Shown here: positions 34,204-42,910 of the stretch, one piece after another | Numbering within the stretch: position 1 is the stretch's first letter | Layout of the letters: every line of letters begins with the position of its first letter | From: Cohnella rhizoplanae | GTDB lineage: Bacteria; Bacillota; Bacilli; Paenibacillales; Paenibacillaceae | Length of the DNA: 64,000 bases | Assembly: GCF_948329515.1 (NCBI RefSeq) | Contig: NZ_CAOJCN010000007.1 | Location: 62,001 to 126,000 of the forward strand | Direction: 5' to 3' | Notes under the pieces: generated by a model | Told to the model about the DNA's origin: nothing | Database searches by the model: none | The model's input: the letters and a program-made list of their open reading frames with translations, nothing else | Program-made: the position numbers and the translations under genes

Positions 34204-35132
34204 ACGCGCTTCACTCTCCTCTCCAGCAGGCGTACGACGAAGACGAACAGGAACGTCATGATCAGCAAAATAAGGGCGAGACTCCACAGCGCGTTGTTAT
34301 GCAGCGATCCGCTCGTCGTGTTGCCCATCGACAGCGTGATGATGCTGGTCAGCGTCGCGGCCGATTGCGTGAGCGAATGCGGGATATGCGGCGCGTTGCC
34401 GATGACCATCTGCACGGCCAGCGCCTCGCCGAACGCGCGGGCGATGCCGAGCACTACGCCCGTCATGAGCGCGGGCAGCGTCGTCGGGATGACGAGGCGG
34501 GAGATCGTCTGCCAGCGGGTGGCGCCGAGCGCGTAGGAGCCTTCCTTCAGCCCGGCGGGCAGGCTGCGAAGCGCGTCCGTCGCGACCGTCGTGATGGTTG
34601 GCAGGATCATGACGGACAAGACGATCGAGCCGGCGAGGATGCCGACGCCCTGTCCGGGGAAGACGTCCCGCAGGAAAGGCACGATAACGCTAAGGCCGAC
34701 GAACCCGTATACGACGGAAGGCACGCCCGCGAGCAGCTCGATGGCGGGCTGCAAAATATTTTTGCCGACTTTGGGCATCATTTCGGTCATGAAGATCGCG
34801 GCGCAGATGCCGAGCGGCGCGGCGATGACCGCGGCCAGCACCGACGTCGCGAAGGAGCCGAACAGAAACGGCAGCGCGCCGAACGACGGCGTATCCGCTT
34901 CGGGCGCCCACTTGAGCCCGCCGAGCATATTGCCGAGGCTCACGCCCTGGCTGGTGAACGGCGTAAGGCCGCGGGACGCGATGAAGTAGACGATCGAGAA
35001 AATGATGACGATCAGCAGCAATACGCAGAACATCACGTAGCCTCTGCCGCGGAGCTCCTCGAGTCTATGCTTCGGAAATTTGCCGCCGTCCTTCGAAAGG
35101 GCGTCCGCAGGTCCGGTTTGGGTCATGTTCAT
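34200..35132 (-). CDS. pstC: Phosphate ABC transporter permease PstC
   Basis: The 310-residue channel subunit has six membrane segments and the loop TDALRSLPAGLKEGSYALGATRWQTI that contacts PstB. The ATG follows AAGGAGAGG. It is coupled to pstA by a 4-bp overlap and separated from pstS by 93 bp containing a stem-loop. Confidence 0.96.
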   Translation of the reverse strand: MNMTQTGPADALSKDGGKFPKHRLEELRGRGYVMFCVLLLIVIIFSIVYFIASRGLTPFTSQGVSLGNMLGGLKWAPEADTPSFGALPFLFGSFATSVLAAVIAAPLGICAAIFMTEMMPKVGKNILQPAIELLAGVPSVVYGFVGLSVIVPFLRDVFPGQGVGILAGSIVLSVMILPTITTVATDALRSLPAGLKEGSYALGATRWQTISRLVIPTTLPALMTGVVLGIARAFGEALAVQMVIGNAPHIPHSLTQSAATLTSIITLSMGNTTSGSLHNNALWSLALILLIMTFLFVFVVRLLERRVKRV

Positions 35133-35148
35133 GCAAGCCTCTCCTTAA

Positions 35149-35190
35149 CATGGCAAGAGAGGCGCCCTAATTACAGGTCCGCCTCTGCCG
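35149..35190 (-). other. Stem-loop between pstS and pstC
   Basis: GGCAGAGGCG and CGCCTCTC-TTGCC pair around a loop of about 15 bases. No T-run follows, so it probably stabilises the pstS message or attenuates readthrough, a usual feature where pstS needs higher expression than the channel genes. Confidence 0.55.
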
Positions 35191-35225
35191 CTATTATCGT
35201 GCTTTTCCGTCGGTCGGGCTTATGA

Positions 35226-36140
35226 TTATTTGTTGCTTACGACGCCTGCGACGTCACGGGTAACCTTCATGTCGCTGACCGGGATGTAACCCAGATCCTT
35301 CACGTCCGTGGTTTGAATCTCGTCGCTCAGCATGTAATCGAGGAATGCCTTGACCGCGCCTTCCGGCTGGCCCTTCGTGTACATGTGCTCGTATGCCCAT
35401 ACCGGATAAGTGCCGGAAGCGACGTTTTCGCTGGTCGGCTCTACGCCTTCGTACTTGAGCGCTTGGATCGTGTCGTCCAGGTAGGAGAGCGCCAGGTAAC
35501 CGATCGCGCCAGGCGTCTCGGAGACGAGCTTGCGTACCGTGCCGGATGCGTCTTCAGTGATCGAGTCCGGCAGATCTTCGGACTTGGCGCCCAGGGCGAA
35601 GTTTTCGAACGTCGCGCGGGTACCGGAGCTTGCCGGACGGTTGACGAGCACGACCTTCTCGTCCTTGCCGCCGACGTCCTTCCAGTTCGTTACTTTGCCT
35701 GTGAAAATGTCTACGAGCTGCGCCTTCGTCAGGTTGTCCACGCCGACATCCTTGTTGGCGACGGCCGCGATCGATACGACGGCGACTTGGTGATCTACGA
35801 GCTCCTTGGCCTTATCGGCGTCCGCGTCCTTCAGCTTCTCTTCGGCGAATACGTCGGAGTTGCCGATTTGCACGGTGCCTTCCGCGACTTGGGACAGGCC
35901 GGCGCCGCTGCCGCCGCCGTTGACGGTGATCGTCACGTCCTTGTTCAGATCCATGAACTTCTTGGAAGCTTGGTCGACGAGCGGCTGGAGAGCGGTGGAG
36001 CCTGCAGCGCTGATCGCGCCGCTGAGCGCGGCGCCGGAAGATGCGCCGGCGTTCGCGTTATTGGAATTTTCGTTTTTTCCGCAAGCGGCGAGAGAGATGC
36101 CAAGCGCGAGCGTCGTCAGTACGAGCAGAGATTTTTTCAA
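35226..36140 (-). CDS. pstS: Phosphate-binding lipoprotein PstS
   Basis: The 304-residue protein has lipobox LAAC (Cys20), an Asn/Ala/Gly-rich linker and the PstS-like binding domain (ISAAGSTALQPLVDQ, VNGGGSGAGLSQVAEGTVQIGNSD, RPASSGTRATFENF). These Ser, Thr, Arg and Asp motifs line the phosphate pocket in the family. It delivers phosphate to PstCAB. A candidate Pho box lies about 95-110 bp upstream. Confidence 0.95.
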   Translation of the reverse strand: MKKSLLVLTTLALGISLAACGKNENSNNANAGASSGAALSGAISAAGSTALQPLVDQASKKFMDLNKDVTITVNGGGSGAGLSQVAEGTVQIGNSDVFAEEKLKDADADKAKELVDHQVAVVSIAAVANKDVGVDNLTKAQLVDIFTGKVTNWKDVGGKDEKVVLVNRPASSGTRATFENFALGAKSEDLPDSITEDASGTVRKLVSETPGAIGYLALSYLDDTIQALKYEGVEPTSENVASGTYPVWAYEHMYTKGQPEGAVKAFLDYMLSDEIQTTDVKDLGYIPVSDMKVTRDVAGVVSNK

Positions 36141-36233
36141 GGATGAGAGCCCCTTTCAAATGTGTGTTTATGTGGTTTGCCTCAAGCACATCTCTGATTC
36201 TAGCGGCCAATCGTCAATCTCGTATTCGGGTAT

Positions 36234-36250
36234 TGTTAACGCTATGTAAA
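36234..36250 (-). promoter_or_regulatory. Candidate Pho box (PhoP site) of the pst operon
   Basis: The minus strand reads TTTACA TAGCG TTAACA: two TT(A/T)ACA hexamers with the 5-bp gap of PhoP sites in Bacillus. A TAGAAT about 30 bp further on could be the -10. Only two of the usual four hexamers are clear. Confidence 0.6.
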
Positions 36251-36262
36251 AATTGTCCGGCG

Positions 36263-37507
36263 TTAATATATTTCTTGTTTTTCTTCGTCGGGCGTCTCGT
36301 TCATCTGGGCCGCGAGCTTGGCGACCTGCGCCGCGATCTGCTTCGACATCTCCGACGCTTCCAGCGAAGCCGCCGCGAGATGCTCCGTTCCCTTCGCGTT
36401 GTCTGAGCTGCGCGCCCACAGCCTGCCGAACGTCTCCTCCGTCCTGCGCACCTGAAGCAGCCCGCGGTCGGCGCCTTCCTTGCCTTCGCGCACATGGGCC
36501 GCCGCGGCCGCGGCAGAAGCCGCCATGCCGCTCAGCTGCTCATGGATCTGCCCCGCCTGCGACTTGGTCTGATCCGCGAGCTGACGCACCTCCTGCGCGA
36601 CGACGGCGAACCCGAGTCCGTGCGAGCCTGCCCGCGCCGCTTCGATCTGCGCATTCATCGCGAGCAGGTTGCACTGGTCCGCGAGCTGCGCGATCATCTT
36701 GGCGATGCCGACCGTGTCGGACACCCGGGCGAGCAGCTCGTCCACCGACTTGGCCTGACGGTCCGCCGTCTCGGTCCACAAGCGGAACAGCCCCAGCATC
36801 TCGGTCATGTCCTCCCTGCCATGCTCCGCGATCTCCGCGATCTCCAGACTGCCCGCGCGGGAGACCGCAGCCTCGCCGGCGAGGCGATCGACCGAGCCGC
36901 GGATGTCGCGCAACATCCGCTCGGCGCCGCGCACGGTCGCCATCTGGCGCCCGGCGAGCTCGCGGCGCAGCAAGCGCGAGAGCTGCAGCATGTCGCTGAC
37001 CGTGAGCACGCCGGCGAAGCGGCCGCCGCTCGTCATCAGCAAGGCGTCGTAGATACGCTCCTCGTCGCGCGACATCGCGCGGTCGATGAGCTCCTGCGGC
37101 GACAGGTCGGTCTCGGCGGTCATCGCTCCGCCGTCCATCAGCTTGGCGACGGGCTTGTCCGCGAACAGCGGCATGCCGTAGAGCGAGCCGATCAGCCTGA
37201 AAAAGCGGTGCCGCATGACAATGCCCGCCGGCTCGCCGGACGTTCGCACGACGGCGACGCACTCGAGCTCCTCGCGACGGCGGAACAGCTCGGCGATCTC
37301 GCCGCAGGTCTGCTCCGGCGACACCTGCGGACAGCTGCGAATCCAGTCCGCGAGCGACACCGACGGATAGTGCTTCGCATAGTCCGACGATTCGTCCGTG
37401 CGGCTCTCCTCCGCGCCAGGAGAGGTCACGCTCCGAATTTTGGTTTGCGTACGCGCGGCTTCCGCAGCCGTTCTGAATTTTGACTTTTCTAATAGAAGCA
37501 AGCTCAT
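36263..37507 (-). CDS. Soluble CBS-pair/methyl-accepting chemotaxis-type receptor
   Basis: The 414-residue protein has no membrane segment. Residues 50-190 form a pair of CBS domains, including the [16 protein letters not shown] pattern also found in CBS-GGDEF proteins. Residues 230-400 form a coiled-coil chemoreceptor signalling domain with the hairpin tip [19 protein letters not shown] and [19 protein letters not shown] pairs usually bind adenine nucleotides, so it may couple an intracellular nucleotide signal to CheA/CheW. It lies just upstream of the pst operon on the same strand, with 122 bp and a Pho box between them. A functional link is only a guess. Confidence 0.85.
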   Translation of the reverse strand: MSLLLLEKSKFRTAAEAARTQTKIRSVTSPGAEESRTDESSDYAKHYPSVSLADWIRSCPQVSPEQTCGEIAELFRRREELECVAVVRTSGEPAGIVMRHRFFRLIGSLYGMPLFADKPVAKLMDGGAMTAETDLSPQELIDRAMSRDEERIYDALLMTSGGRFAGVLTVSDMLQLSRLLRRELAGRQMATVRGAERMLRDIRGSVDRLAGEAAVSRAGSLEIAEIAEHGREDMTEMLGLFRLWTETADRQAKSVDELLARVSDTVGIAKMIAQLADQCNLLAMNAQIEAARAGSHGLGFAVVAQEVRQLADQTKSQAGQIHEQLSGMAASAAAAAAHVREGKEGADRGLLQVRRTEETFGRLWARSSDNAKGTEHLAAASLEASEMSKQIAAQVAKLAAQMNETPDEEKQEIY

Positions 37508-37613
37508 GCCCCCAACTCCTTCTCCGCTGTTCTAGACCCGCTCAGTGTATCAGCGCCTTGTCAACGGGGCGTTCGAAGGACGTTGGAGAATTGTAAATTC
37601 TGCCGGTTTTTAC

Positions 37614-37707
37614 GAAACGCTGCGTTTCGCGACACAAACGCGAACCCATATACAGCAAAAAGGCCGCGCCGCCGGACTGTTTTCCAGTCCGATCGAGAGC
37701 AGCCTTA
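37614..37707 (-). terminator. Terminator region after queF
   Basis: CGGACTG / CAGTCCG with a TTTTC loop, enclosed by GGCCGCGCC and an A/T run (37656-37707), fits termination of the que operon. A second palindrome, CGAAACG CTG CGTTTCG (37615-37631), lies beyond it. Confidence 0.65.
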
Positions 37708-37742
37708 TATACCGCGTATCGATTCAAGCATGCTTGTTCAAA

Positions 37743-38240
37743 CTACCGGTTATCCACCTTTTCCGGATACAGATCGTGATTCATCAGCCGATGCTCGGCC
37801 ATCGCCTCGTATTTCGTGCCCGGCTGGCCCCAATTGCAGTACGGATCGATGGAGATGCCGCCGCGCGGCGTAAACTTCCCCCACACCTCGATATAGCGAG
37901 GCGACATCAGTCCAATCAAGTCGTTCATAATAATGTTCATGCAGTCCTCGTGGAAATCCCCATGATTGCGGAAGCTGAACAGGTACAGCTTAAGCGACTT
38001 GCTCTCCACCATCTTCACGTCGGGAATATAAGATATATATATCGTCGCGAAGTCCGGCTGGCCCGTCATCGGGCACAAGCTCGTGAATTCGGGACAATTG
38101 AATTTAACGAAATAATCCCTTCCCGGATGCTTGTTATCGAACGCTTCCAGCACCTCGGGCGCATACGTAGCTTTATACGCGGTGCCCTGATTGCCAAGCA
38201 GGGATACGCCCGTCAACTCTTCCTTGCTTCTTCCTGCCAT
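37743..38240 (-). CDS. queF: NADPH-dependent 7-cyano-7-deazaguanine reductase
   Basis: The 165-residue enzyme reduces preQ0 to preQ1 in queuosine synthesis. It has the catalytic Cys in [14 protein letters not shown] and the QueF motif [24 protein letters not shown]. It is the last gene of the queCDEF operon, 12 bp after queE. Confidence 0.97.
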   Translation of the reverse strand: MAGRSKEELTGVSLLGNQGTAYKATYAPEVLEAFDNKHPGRDYFVKFNCPEFTSLCPMTGQPDFATIYISYIPDVKMVESKSLKLYLFSFRNHGDFHEDCMNIIMNDLIGLMSPRYIEVWGKFTPRGGISIDPYCNWGQPGTKYEAMAEHRLMNHDLYPEKVDNR

Positions 38241-38252
38241 CTCTCTCGCCTC

Positions 38253-39002
38253 CTATACGCCTTTTTTATTGCCCCAGATCCACGTATGCAGCTGCGGCAG
38301 CACATGCACGCGGCGCAGTCCGGGATCGGCGACGACACGTTCGACCAGCCATTCGTATCGCGCCAGCAGATAGGGCAGCAATCGATCCCGCTCCTGCTCG
38401 CCGAGCCGTCCGTTGCCCGCTTGCAGATAGAACGGTACGCCCGGAAACCGCCGGTGTACCTCGCCGGCATAGGACAGATCCTCGTCGTCGAACACGACGA
38501 CCTTAAGGCTATAATGGCGGCCAGCCTCGGCCAGCCGCGCGACGATCTCCTCCAGCCGGTCCCAGTCGGTCGCCATGCCGGAGCTCGGCGGCTTGGGCGA
38601 CAGCGTCAGCTCGTCGATCTGCAGAAACCAATCCTGCCAGCGGCTGCCCTGCGTCTCCAGGGCGACGATGGCGCCTGCGCCGCGGAGCGCTTGGATTAAG
38701 GCGCCGAGCTGCGACAACAAGGCGGGGTTTCCCCCGGACAGCGTCACATGATCCGGCGGACTGCCGTCCAGCGCGGAGAGTTCGGCCACGATCTCCTCTG
38801 CCGTCATCATCCGAATATCTTCTTTGCCCGTACCGTCCCAGGTAAAGGCGGAGTCGCACCATGCGCAGCGGTAATCGCAGCCTGCCGTGCGGACGAAGGT
38901 CGTCTTGCGTCCGATCACCATGCCTTCGCCCTGTACGGTCGGCCCGAAGATCTCCATGACGGGCAGCCGCGCCTCTCTCTCAAGCATGGCCGTCGCCCGC
39001 AC
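38253..39002 (-). CDS. queE: 7-carboxy-7-deazaguanine synthase
   Basis: The 249-residue radical SAM enzyme converts 6-carboxytetrahydropterin to 7-carboxy-7-deazaguanine. The iron-sulfur cluster motif is CDYRCAWC, and PTVQGEG near the start binds the substrate. The start is uncertain: GTG 39002 overlaps queD by 23 bp, while ATG 38987 or 38957 are in-frame alternatives. It is co-transcribed with queD and queF. Confidence 0.96.
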   Translation of the reverse strand: MRATAMLEREARLPVMEIFGPTVQGEGMVIGRKTTFVRTAGCDYRCAWCDSAFTWDGTGKEDIRMMTAEEIVAELSALDGSPPDHVTLSGGNPALLSQLGALIQALRGAGAIVALETQGSRWQDWFLQIDELTLSPKPPSSGMATDWDRLEEIVARLAEAGRHYSLKVVVFDDEDLSYAGEVHRRFPGVPFYLQAGNGRLGEQERDRLLPYLLARYEWLVERVVADPGLRRVHVLPQLHTWIWGNKKGV

Positions 39003-39423
39003 GCGGTCGATAGATGCAGTAGCTCGTCGGCGTCTCGCGCACGAATACTTGCAGGCAGACCGGACGGTTCGCCCGTTGATCGAGATCGCGCTGGACTAAC
39101 TCGCAGATCGTGCGCGCCACGACCTCCGTCGTCGGATACCGGTCCGGGTCCGCAGCGCTGAAGCTCTCCGTATCTTCATTGAGAAGCGTATGGTCGAACC
39201 GTGCATGGATGAGCCGCTTGATCTCGGAGAAGTTCGCGAGGAATCCCGCGCCGTCTAGCGCGTCTCCCGCTATGGTCACGTTGACGAAGTAGGTATGCCC
39301 GTGCAGCTGCCTGCACTTGCCTGCTTCGTCGGCAGGAATATAGTGGGCGGCGGCAAACTGAAAATCCTTGTTCAGCTCATAGCGGTACGGATGAGCGGGT
39401 ACGGGATAGATCTGCTGCAGCAT
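38980..39423 (-). CDS. queD: 6-carboxy-5,6,7,8-tetrahydropterin synthase
   Basis: The 147-residue 6-pyruvoyl-tetrahydropterin-synthase-like enzyme makes the first committed queuosine precursor from dihydroneopterin triphosphate. Zinc ligands are His in AAHYIP and the two in LHGHTYFV, with the catalytic Cys in GKCRQLHGH. The ATG overlaps the queC stop (TGATG), so the genes are coupled. Confidence 0.96.
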   Translation of the reverse strand: MLQQIYPVPAHPYRYELNKDFQFAAAHYIPADEAGKCRQLHGHTYFVNVTIAGDALDGAGFLANFSEIKRLIHARFDHTLLNEDTESFSAADPDRYPTTEVVARTICELVQRDLDQRANRPVCLQVFVRETPTSYCIYRPRAGDGHA

Positions 39424-40088
39424 CAGCGTTCACCTTCCCGTCCGGATGCGGCCATATATTCTTCCAGGCCGCGCCTGCGAAGCTTGCATGCGGGACATTC
39501 CCCGCATCCGCCGGCGGGAATGCCGTTGTAGCAGGTCAGCGTCCGATCCCGCACGAATTCGAAGGCGCCCAGCCGGTCGGCCAGCTCCCACGTCTGCGCT
39601 TTGTTTAACCACATAAGCGGCGTATCGATGACGAACGGATAATCCATCGACAGATTCAAAGTCACGTTCAGGGATTTGACGAACACGTCGCGGCAGTCCG
39701 GGTAACCGCTGAAATCCGTCTCGCAGACGCCGGTCACGATATGCTTCGCGCCGACCTGCTTGGCGAGCACGGCCGCGAAGCTGAGGAAAAGCAAATTCCG
39801 GCCGTCCACGAAGGTCGTGGGAAGCGCTCCTTCTTCCTGCTTGATGTCGATGTCGTCCCGCGTGAGCGCATTCGGCGCGAGCTGGCCGAGCAGCGACATA
39901 TCCAGCAGATGATGCCGCACGCCGAGCGCTTCGGCGATCTCTGCCGCGATCTCCGTCTCCAATGCATGCCGCTGACCGTATTTAAACGTAACCGTCTCTA
40001 CCTCGGCGAATCGTTCCTTCGCCCAGAACAGGCAGGTCGTGCTGTCCTGGCCGCCGCTGAAGACGACGACCGCTTTTTCTTGCTTCAT
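39423..40088 (-). CDS. queC: 7-cyano-7-deazaguanine synthase
   Basis: The 221-residue PP-loop ATPase turns 7-carboxy-7-deazaguanine into preQ0. It has the ATP motif [13 protein letters not shown] and a C-terminal zinc site ([13 protein letters not shown]). The ATG follows AGGAG. It is the first gene of queCDEF, downstream of a preQ1-I aptamer and terminator. Confidence 0.97.
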   Translation of the reverse strand: MKQEKAVVVFSGGQDSTTCLFWAKERFAEVETVTFKYGQRHALETEIAAEIAEALGVRHHLLDMSLLGQLAPNALTRDDIDIKQEEGALPTTFVDGRNLLFLSFAAVLAKQVGAKHIVTGVCETDFSGYPDCRDVFVKSLNVTLNLSMDYPFVIDTPLMWLNKAQTWELADRLGAFEFVRDRTLTCYNGIPAGGCGECPACKLRRRGLEEYMAASGREGER

Positions 40089-40150
40089 CGCTGCACGCTC
40101 CTAGTTGGGCAAGAGGAGAGAGATCTCTGAATTCCCCGATCCTAAAGAAA

Positions 40151-40182
40151 CGGCGCGAAGCGGCCATGCCCGCTTCGCGCCG
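40151..40182 (-). terminator. Attenuator terminator in the que leader
   Basis: A perfect 13-bp stem (CGGCGCGAAGCGG and complement) around a 6-base loop is followed on the minus strand by TTTCTTT. It lies between the preQ1 aptamer and queC, where ligand-dependent termination would be expected. Confidence 0.75.
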
Positions 40183-40224
40183 AACGTCAAAAACGACAGC
40201 GCCCTTGACGGTCCGCCGCTTTTG

Positions 40225-40258
40225 CATAGTTTTTTATAGAGGGAGTTCGCGAACCTCT
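40225..40258 (-). promoter_or_regulatory. PreQ1-I riboswitch aptamer
   Basis: The minus strand gives AGAGGTTC, a short loop, then CCCTCT followed by the A-rich tail ATAAAAAACTA, the H-type pseudoknot of class I preQ1 aptamers. It lies about 137 bp upstream of queC with a terminator hairpin in between, so bound preQ1 should switch off queCDEF. Confidence 0.93.
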
Positions 40259-40326
40259 CCCGGCGCTGCCGGCCGTCCTCGGAAGGACCGCCTCGCCCGG
40301 AATTATTCTTTAGTTGTACGGTAGGT

Positions 40327-40335
40327 ACTATACCA
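40327..40335 (-). promoter_or_regulatory. Extended -10 promoter of queCDEF
   Basis: TGGTATAGT on the minus strand is a TGn-TATAAT-type element. Transcription would begin about 60 nt before the preQ1 aptamer. No good -35 is seen. Confidence 0.5.
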
Positions 40336-40428
40336 CACTCGGCCAAGCAACCGCCAGCACCATTCCAGAGAGAAACGAATTCAAAATTCTGGAAACCCCA
40401 AAAGTTTTACCCGATTTTTCTCGTCGTT

Positions 40429-40545
40429 CCACTATCCCATCCGTTCAGCAAACCTTGCCTTAGACGCAGATTCATCTTATTTCTACCCATGCAATGCGCT
40501 GCCAAAGGCTCGATCGCCCCGCAAGCTGAGCCGATGGGATAGTGG
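40429..40545. mobile_element. MITE-like element B related to the IS at 60.4 kb
   Basis: The ends CCACTATCCCATCCGTTCAGC and, as complement, CCACTATCCCATCGGCTCAGC are inverted repeats of about 21 bp nearly identical to the IS1595-like element's ends. The 117-bp body has no ORF. No clear target duplication is visible. It lies between the que promoter and the Gfo/Idh terminator without breaking either. Confidence 0.8.
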
Positions 40546-40556
40546 AATGGGCTGAA

Positions 40557-40595
40557 AAAAACAATCCCCCGACGCCCGGAGGGTCGAGGGATTGT
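40557..40595 (-). terminator. Terminator after the first Gfo/Idh gene
   Basis: CAATCCCTCGAC and GTCGGGGGATTG pair around a 9-base loop and are followed by seven T on the minus strand. Confidence 0.85.
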
Positions 40596-40632
40596 ATAGC
40601 GGCGGAATAGGCTCCGCCGCGTTAAGCTCCAA

Positions 40633-41802
40633 TTATACTTCTTCGATGCCGACCCAGGCGCCGCGCTCGATCGACAGATCGACCGCTTCGAGCACCTCTT
40701 GGCAGCGTACGCCGTCCGCGAACGTCGGCGCGAATGGCGTTCCCGCGGCGATGTGCTGCAGGAACTCGTACACGATGTGCACGAAGCCGTGCTCGTAGCC
40801 GATGATATGACCGGCCGGCCACCAGTTGCCCGCGTATTTGTGCGAAGGATCGGTCGCGAGAATCGTGCGGAAGCCCGCCAGCTCAGGCTCGTCCTCGCGG
40901 AAGTAGACCTCGAGCTCGTTGAGACGCTCCAGATCCCAGCGCAAGGTGCCCTTGCTGCCGTGAATCTCGAACGTATTATGGTTCTTGCGGCCGGCGGCGA
41001 AGCGGGTCGCGATGAAGACGCCCATCGCGCCGTTCTTGAAGTCGGCCAGGAAGCCCGTGGCGTCGTCTACGGTGACTTCGCCCATTTCGGAAGTGCCCTT
41101 GCCCGACAGGCCGGACGTCGACGACGGGATCGGACGCTCCTTGACGAACGTGCGGCTGTGGCCGACGACGCGGTCGAACTCGCCGATCAGGAAGCGGGCG
41201 AGGTCGATGCTATGCGCGTTGAGGTCGCCGTGCGTGCCGGAGCCCGCGATTTCCTTCTTGAGGCGCCATGCGAGCGGCGCCTCGGGATCGACCAGCCAGT
41301 CCTGCAGATAGGTGGCGCGATAGTGGTGGATCTCGCCGAGCTTGCCGCTGTCGATGATCTGCTTGGCCAGCTGCACGGCCGGCAGGAAGCGGTAGTTGAA
41401 GCAGATGGCGTGCTTGATGCCCGCTTCTTCGGCAGCCGCGAGCATCTCGCGCGCGTCGGCCAGGTTCAGCGCGAGCGGCTTCTCGCAGAGCACGTGCTTG
41501 CCCGCCGCGATCGCGGCCAGCGCGATCTCCTTGTGGGCGTCGCTCGGCGCGTTGATGTCGATGAAGTCGATATCGTCTCGCGCGACGAGCTTTTTCCAGT
41601 CGGTTTCGTAGCCTTCCCAGCCGAACTTGTCGGCCGCTTCGGACACGCCCTGCTCGTCCCGTCCGCATATCGCCTTCATGACGACCGGCGCTTCGAGGTC
41701 GAAGAACATGCCGACATCCTTGTAGGCATGGCTGTGGGCCTTGCCCATGAACTTGTAGCCGACCATGCCGACGTTCAGCGTCTTTTTGTTTACGCCCACC
41801 AC
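40633..41802 (-). CDS. Gfo/Idh/MocA-family oxidoreductase
   Basis: The 389-residue NAD(P)-dependent sugar or cyclitol dehydrogenase has an N-terminal Rossmann fold (LNVGMVGYKFMGKAHSHAY), the EKPLALN catalytic-lysine motif and a C-terminal alpha/beta substrate domain (ATYLQDWLVDPEAPLAWRL, DLNAHSIDLARFLIG). It begins at a GTG that overlaps the isomerase stop by 13 bp. With the isomerase and a second family member upstream, it probably oxidises a sugar to a keto intermediate. Confidence 0.92.
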   Translation of the reverse strand: MVGVNKKTLNVGMVGYKFMGKAHSHAYKDVGMFFDLEAPVVMKAICGRDEQGVSEAADKFGWEGYETDWKKLVARDDIDFIDINAPSDAHKEIALAAIAAGKHVLCEKPLALNLADAREMLAAAEEAGIKHAICFNYRFLPAVQLAKQIIDSGKLGEIHHYRATYLQDWLVDPEAPLAWRLKKEIAGSGTHGDLNAHSIDLARFLIGEFDRVVGHSRTFVKERPIPSSTSGLSGKGTSEMGEVTVDDATGFLADFKNGAMGVFIATRFAAGRKNHNTFEIHGSKGTLRWDLERLNELEVYFREDEPELAGFRTILATDPSHKYAGNWWPAGHIIGYEHGFVHIVYEFLQHIAAGTPFAPTFADGVRCQEVLEAVDLSIERGAWVGIEEV

Positions 41803-42752
41803 ATTTCACCCGCGCTCTCTTTCAGAATGAGGCCGTTCAGGAAGCTCGCGGCTTTGGTGAAGCCTTCGTTCACGCTCATGATGCCGTCCTCGTGCTCGAT
41901 GCTGATGACGCCGTCGTAGCCGACCAGACGCAGCGTGCTGACGAGGTTCTTCCAGAACTCGTCGTCATGCCCGTAGCCGACCGTGCGGAAGACGAACGAA
42001 CGGTTCAGGATGTCGCCGTAGTGCTTCGTGTCGAGCACGCCGTTGAGCGCGGTATTGCGCGCGTCGATCTTCGTGTCCTTGGCATGCACGTGGAAGATCG
42101 AATCGCCGAGCGCCTTCACGCACTCGATCGGGTCCATGCCCTGCCAGAACAGGTGGGACGGGTCGAAGTTGACGCCGATGTTGTCGCCGGCTTCGCGGCG
42201 CAGACGTAGCGCGGTCTCGGTGTTATACACGAGGAAGCCCGGGTGGGATTCGATCGCGACGCGCACGCCGTGCTTGCGGCAGAACGCGGATTGCTCTTTC
42301 CAGTATGGAATCGCGACTTCGTTCCATTGCCACTCGAGCACGGTGAGGAAATCCGGCGGCCAAGGGCAGGTCACCCAGGACGGATATTTGGAATTCTCCG
42401 ATTCGCCTGGCAAGCCGGAGAACGTGATAACGGTGTCGACGCCCAGTTTTTCCGCCAGCTGGACGGTCGCGACGAAGTCCTCGTGATCCGACTTGGCAAC
42501 GCTTGCATTAGGGTGCAACGGGTTGCCGTGCACGCTCAGCGCGCTGATCGTCATGCCGCGGGATTCGACCGCATTCTTGATGCGCGCGATCGCGGCTTCG
42601 TCATTCAGCACTTCGCGCGCGTTAACGTGCGCGGTGCCGGGAAATCCGCCGCAGCCGAGTTCAACGGCTTCGAGACCGGCCGACTTGGCCGTATCCAGTG
42701 CTGCTTCGAGGTCCTGCTGGCCGAACAATACGAGAAATACTCCCAATTTCAC
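41790..42752 (-). CDS. Sugar phosphate isomerase/epimerase (AP-endonuclease-2-like TIM barrel)
   Basis: The 320-residue TIM barrel (VKLGVFLVLFGQQDLEAALDTAKSAGLEAVELG) carries the acidic and His metal ligands typical of the IolE/xylose-isomerase-like group (AIESHPGFL, GVNFDPSHLFWQG, HVHAKDTKID, SIEHED). A GTG at 42752 with GGGTGA upstream is preferred over the TTG at 42767, which sits too close to its only candidate site. It overlaps the downstream dehydrogenase gene, so the two act together. The exact reaction (isomerase, epimerase or dehydratase) is unknown. Confidence 0.9.
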   Translation of the reverse strand: MKLGVFLVLFGQQDLEAALDTAKSAGLEAVELGCGGFPGTAHVNAREVLNDEAAIARIKNAVESRGMTISALSVHGNPLHPNASVAKSDHEDFVATVQLAEKLGVDTVITFSGLPGESENSKYPSWVTCPWPPDFLTVLEWQWNEVAIPYWKEQSAFCRKHGVRVAIESHPGFLVYNTETALRLRREAGDNIGVNFDPSHLFWQGMDPIECVKALGDSIFHVHAKDTKIDARNTALNGVLDTKHYGDILNRSFVFRTVGYGHDDEFWKNLVSTLRLVGYDGVISIEHEDGIMSVNEGFTKAASFLNGLILKESAGEMWWA

Positions 42753-42910
42753 GAGCGCTTCACCCAACCTTTCGAAAGTGGATATGGATTTTGCTTTGTT
42801 TATCCAGCAAACTTAGTTTACAGGAACGGTCGCCGGAAGTCATCTCCGTTTTGCGTTAAAACGAGGATCGGCTTCCGGCGACGCTATGAGTATCTCCTGG
42901 ACCAGGACGC

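Larger units (their letters stand above)
40089..40632. other. Intergenic region holding the que leader and a MITE
   Basis: From left to right this 544-bp gap holds the que attenuator, the preQ1-I aptamer, the que promoter, a 117-bp MITE-like element and the terminator of the Gfo/Idh gene. No additional gene is seen. Confidence 0.7.
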
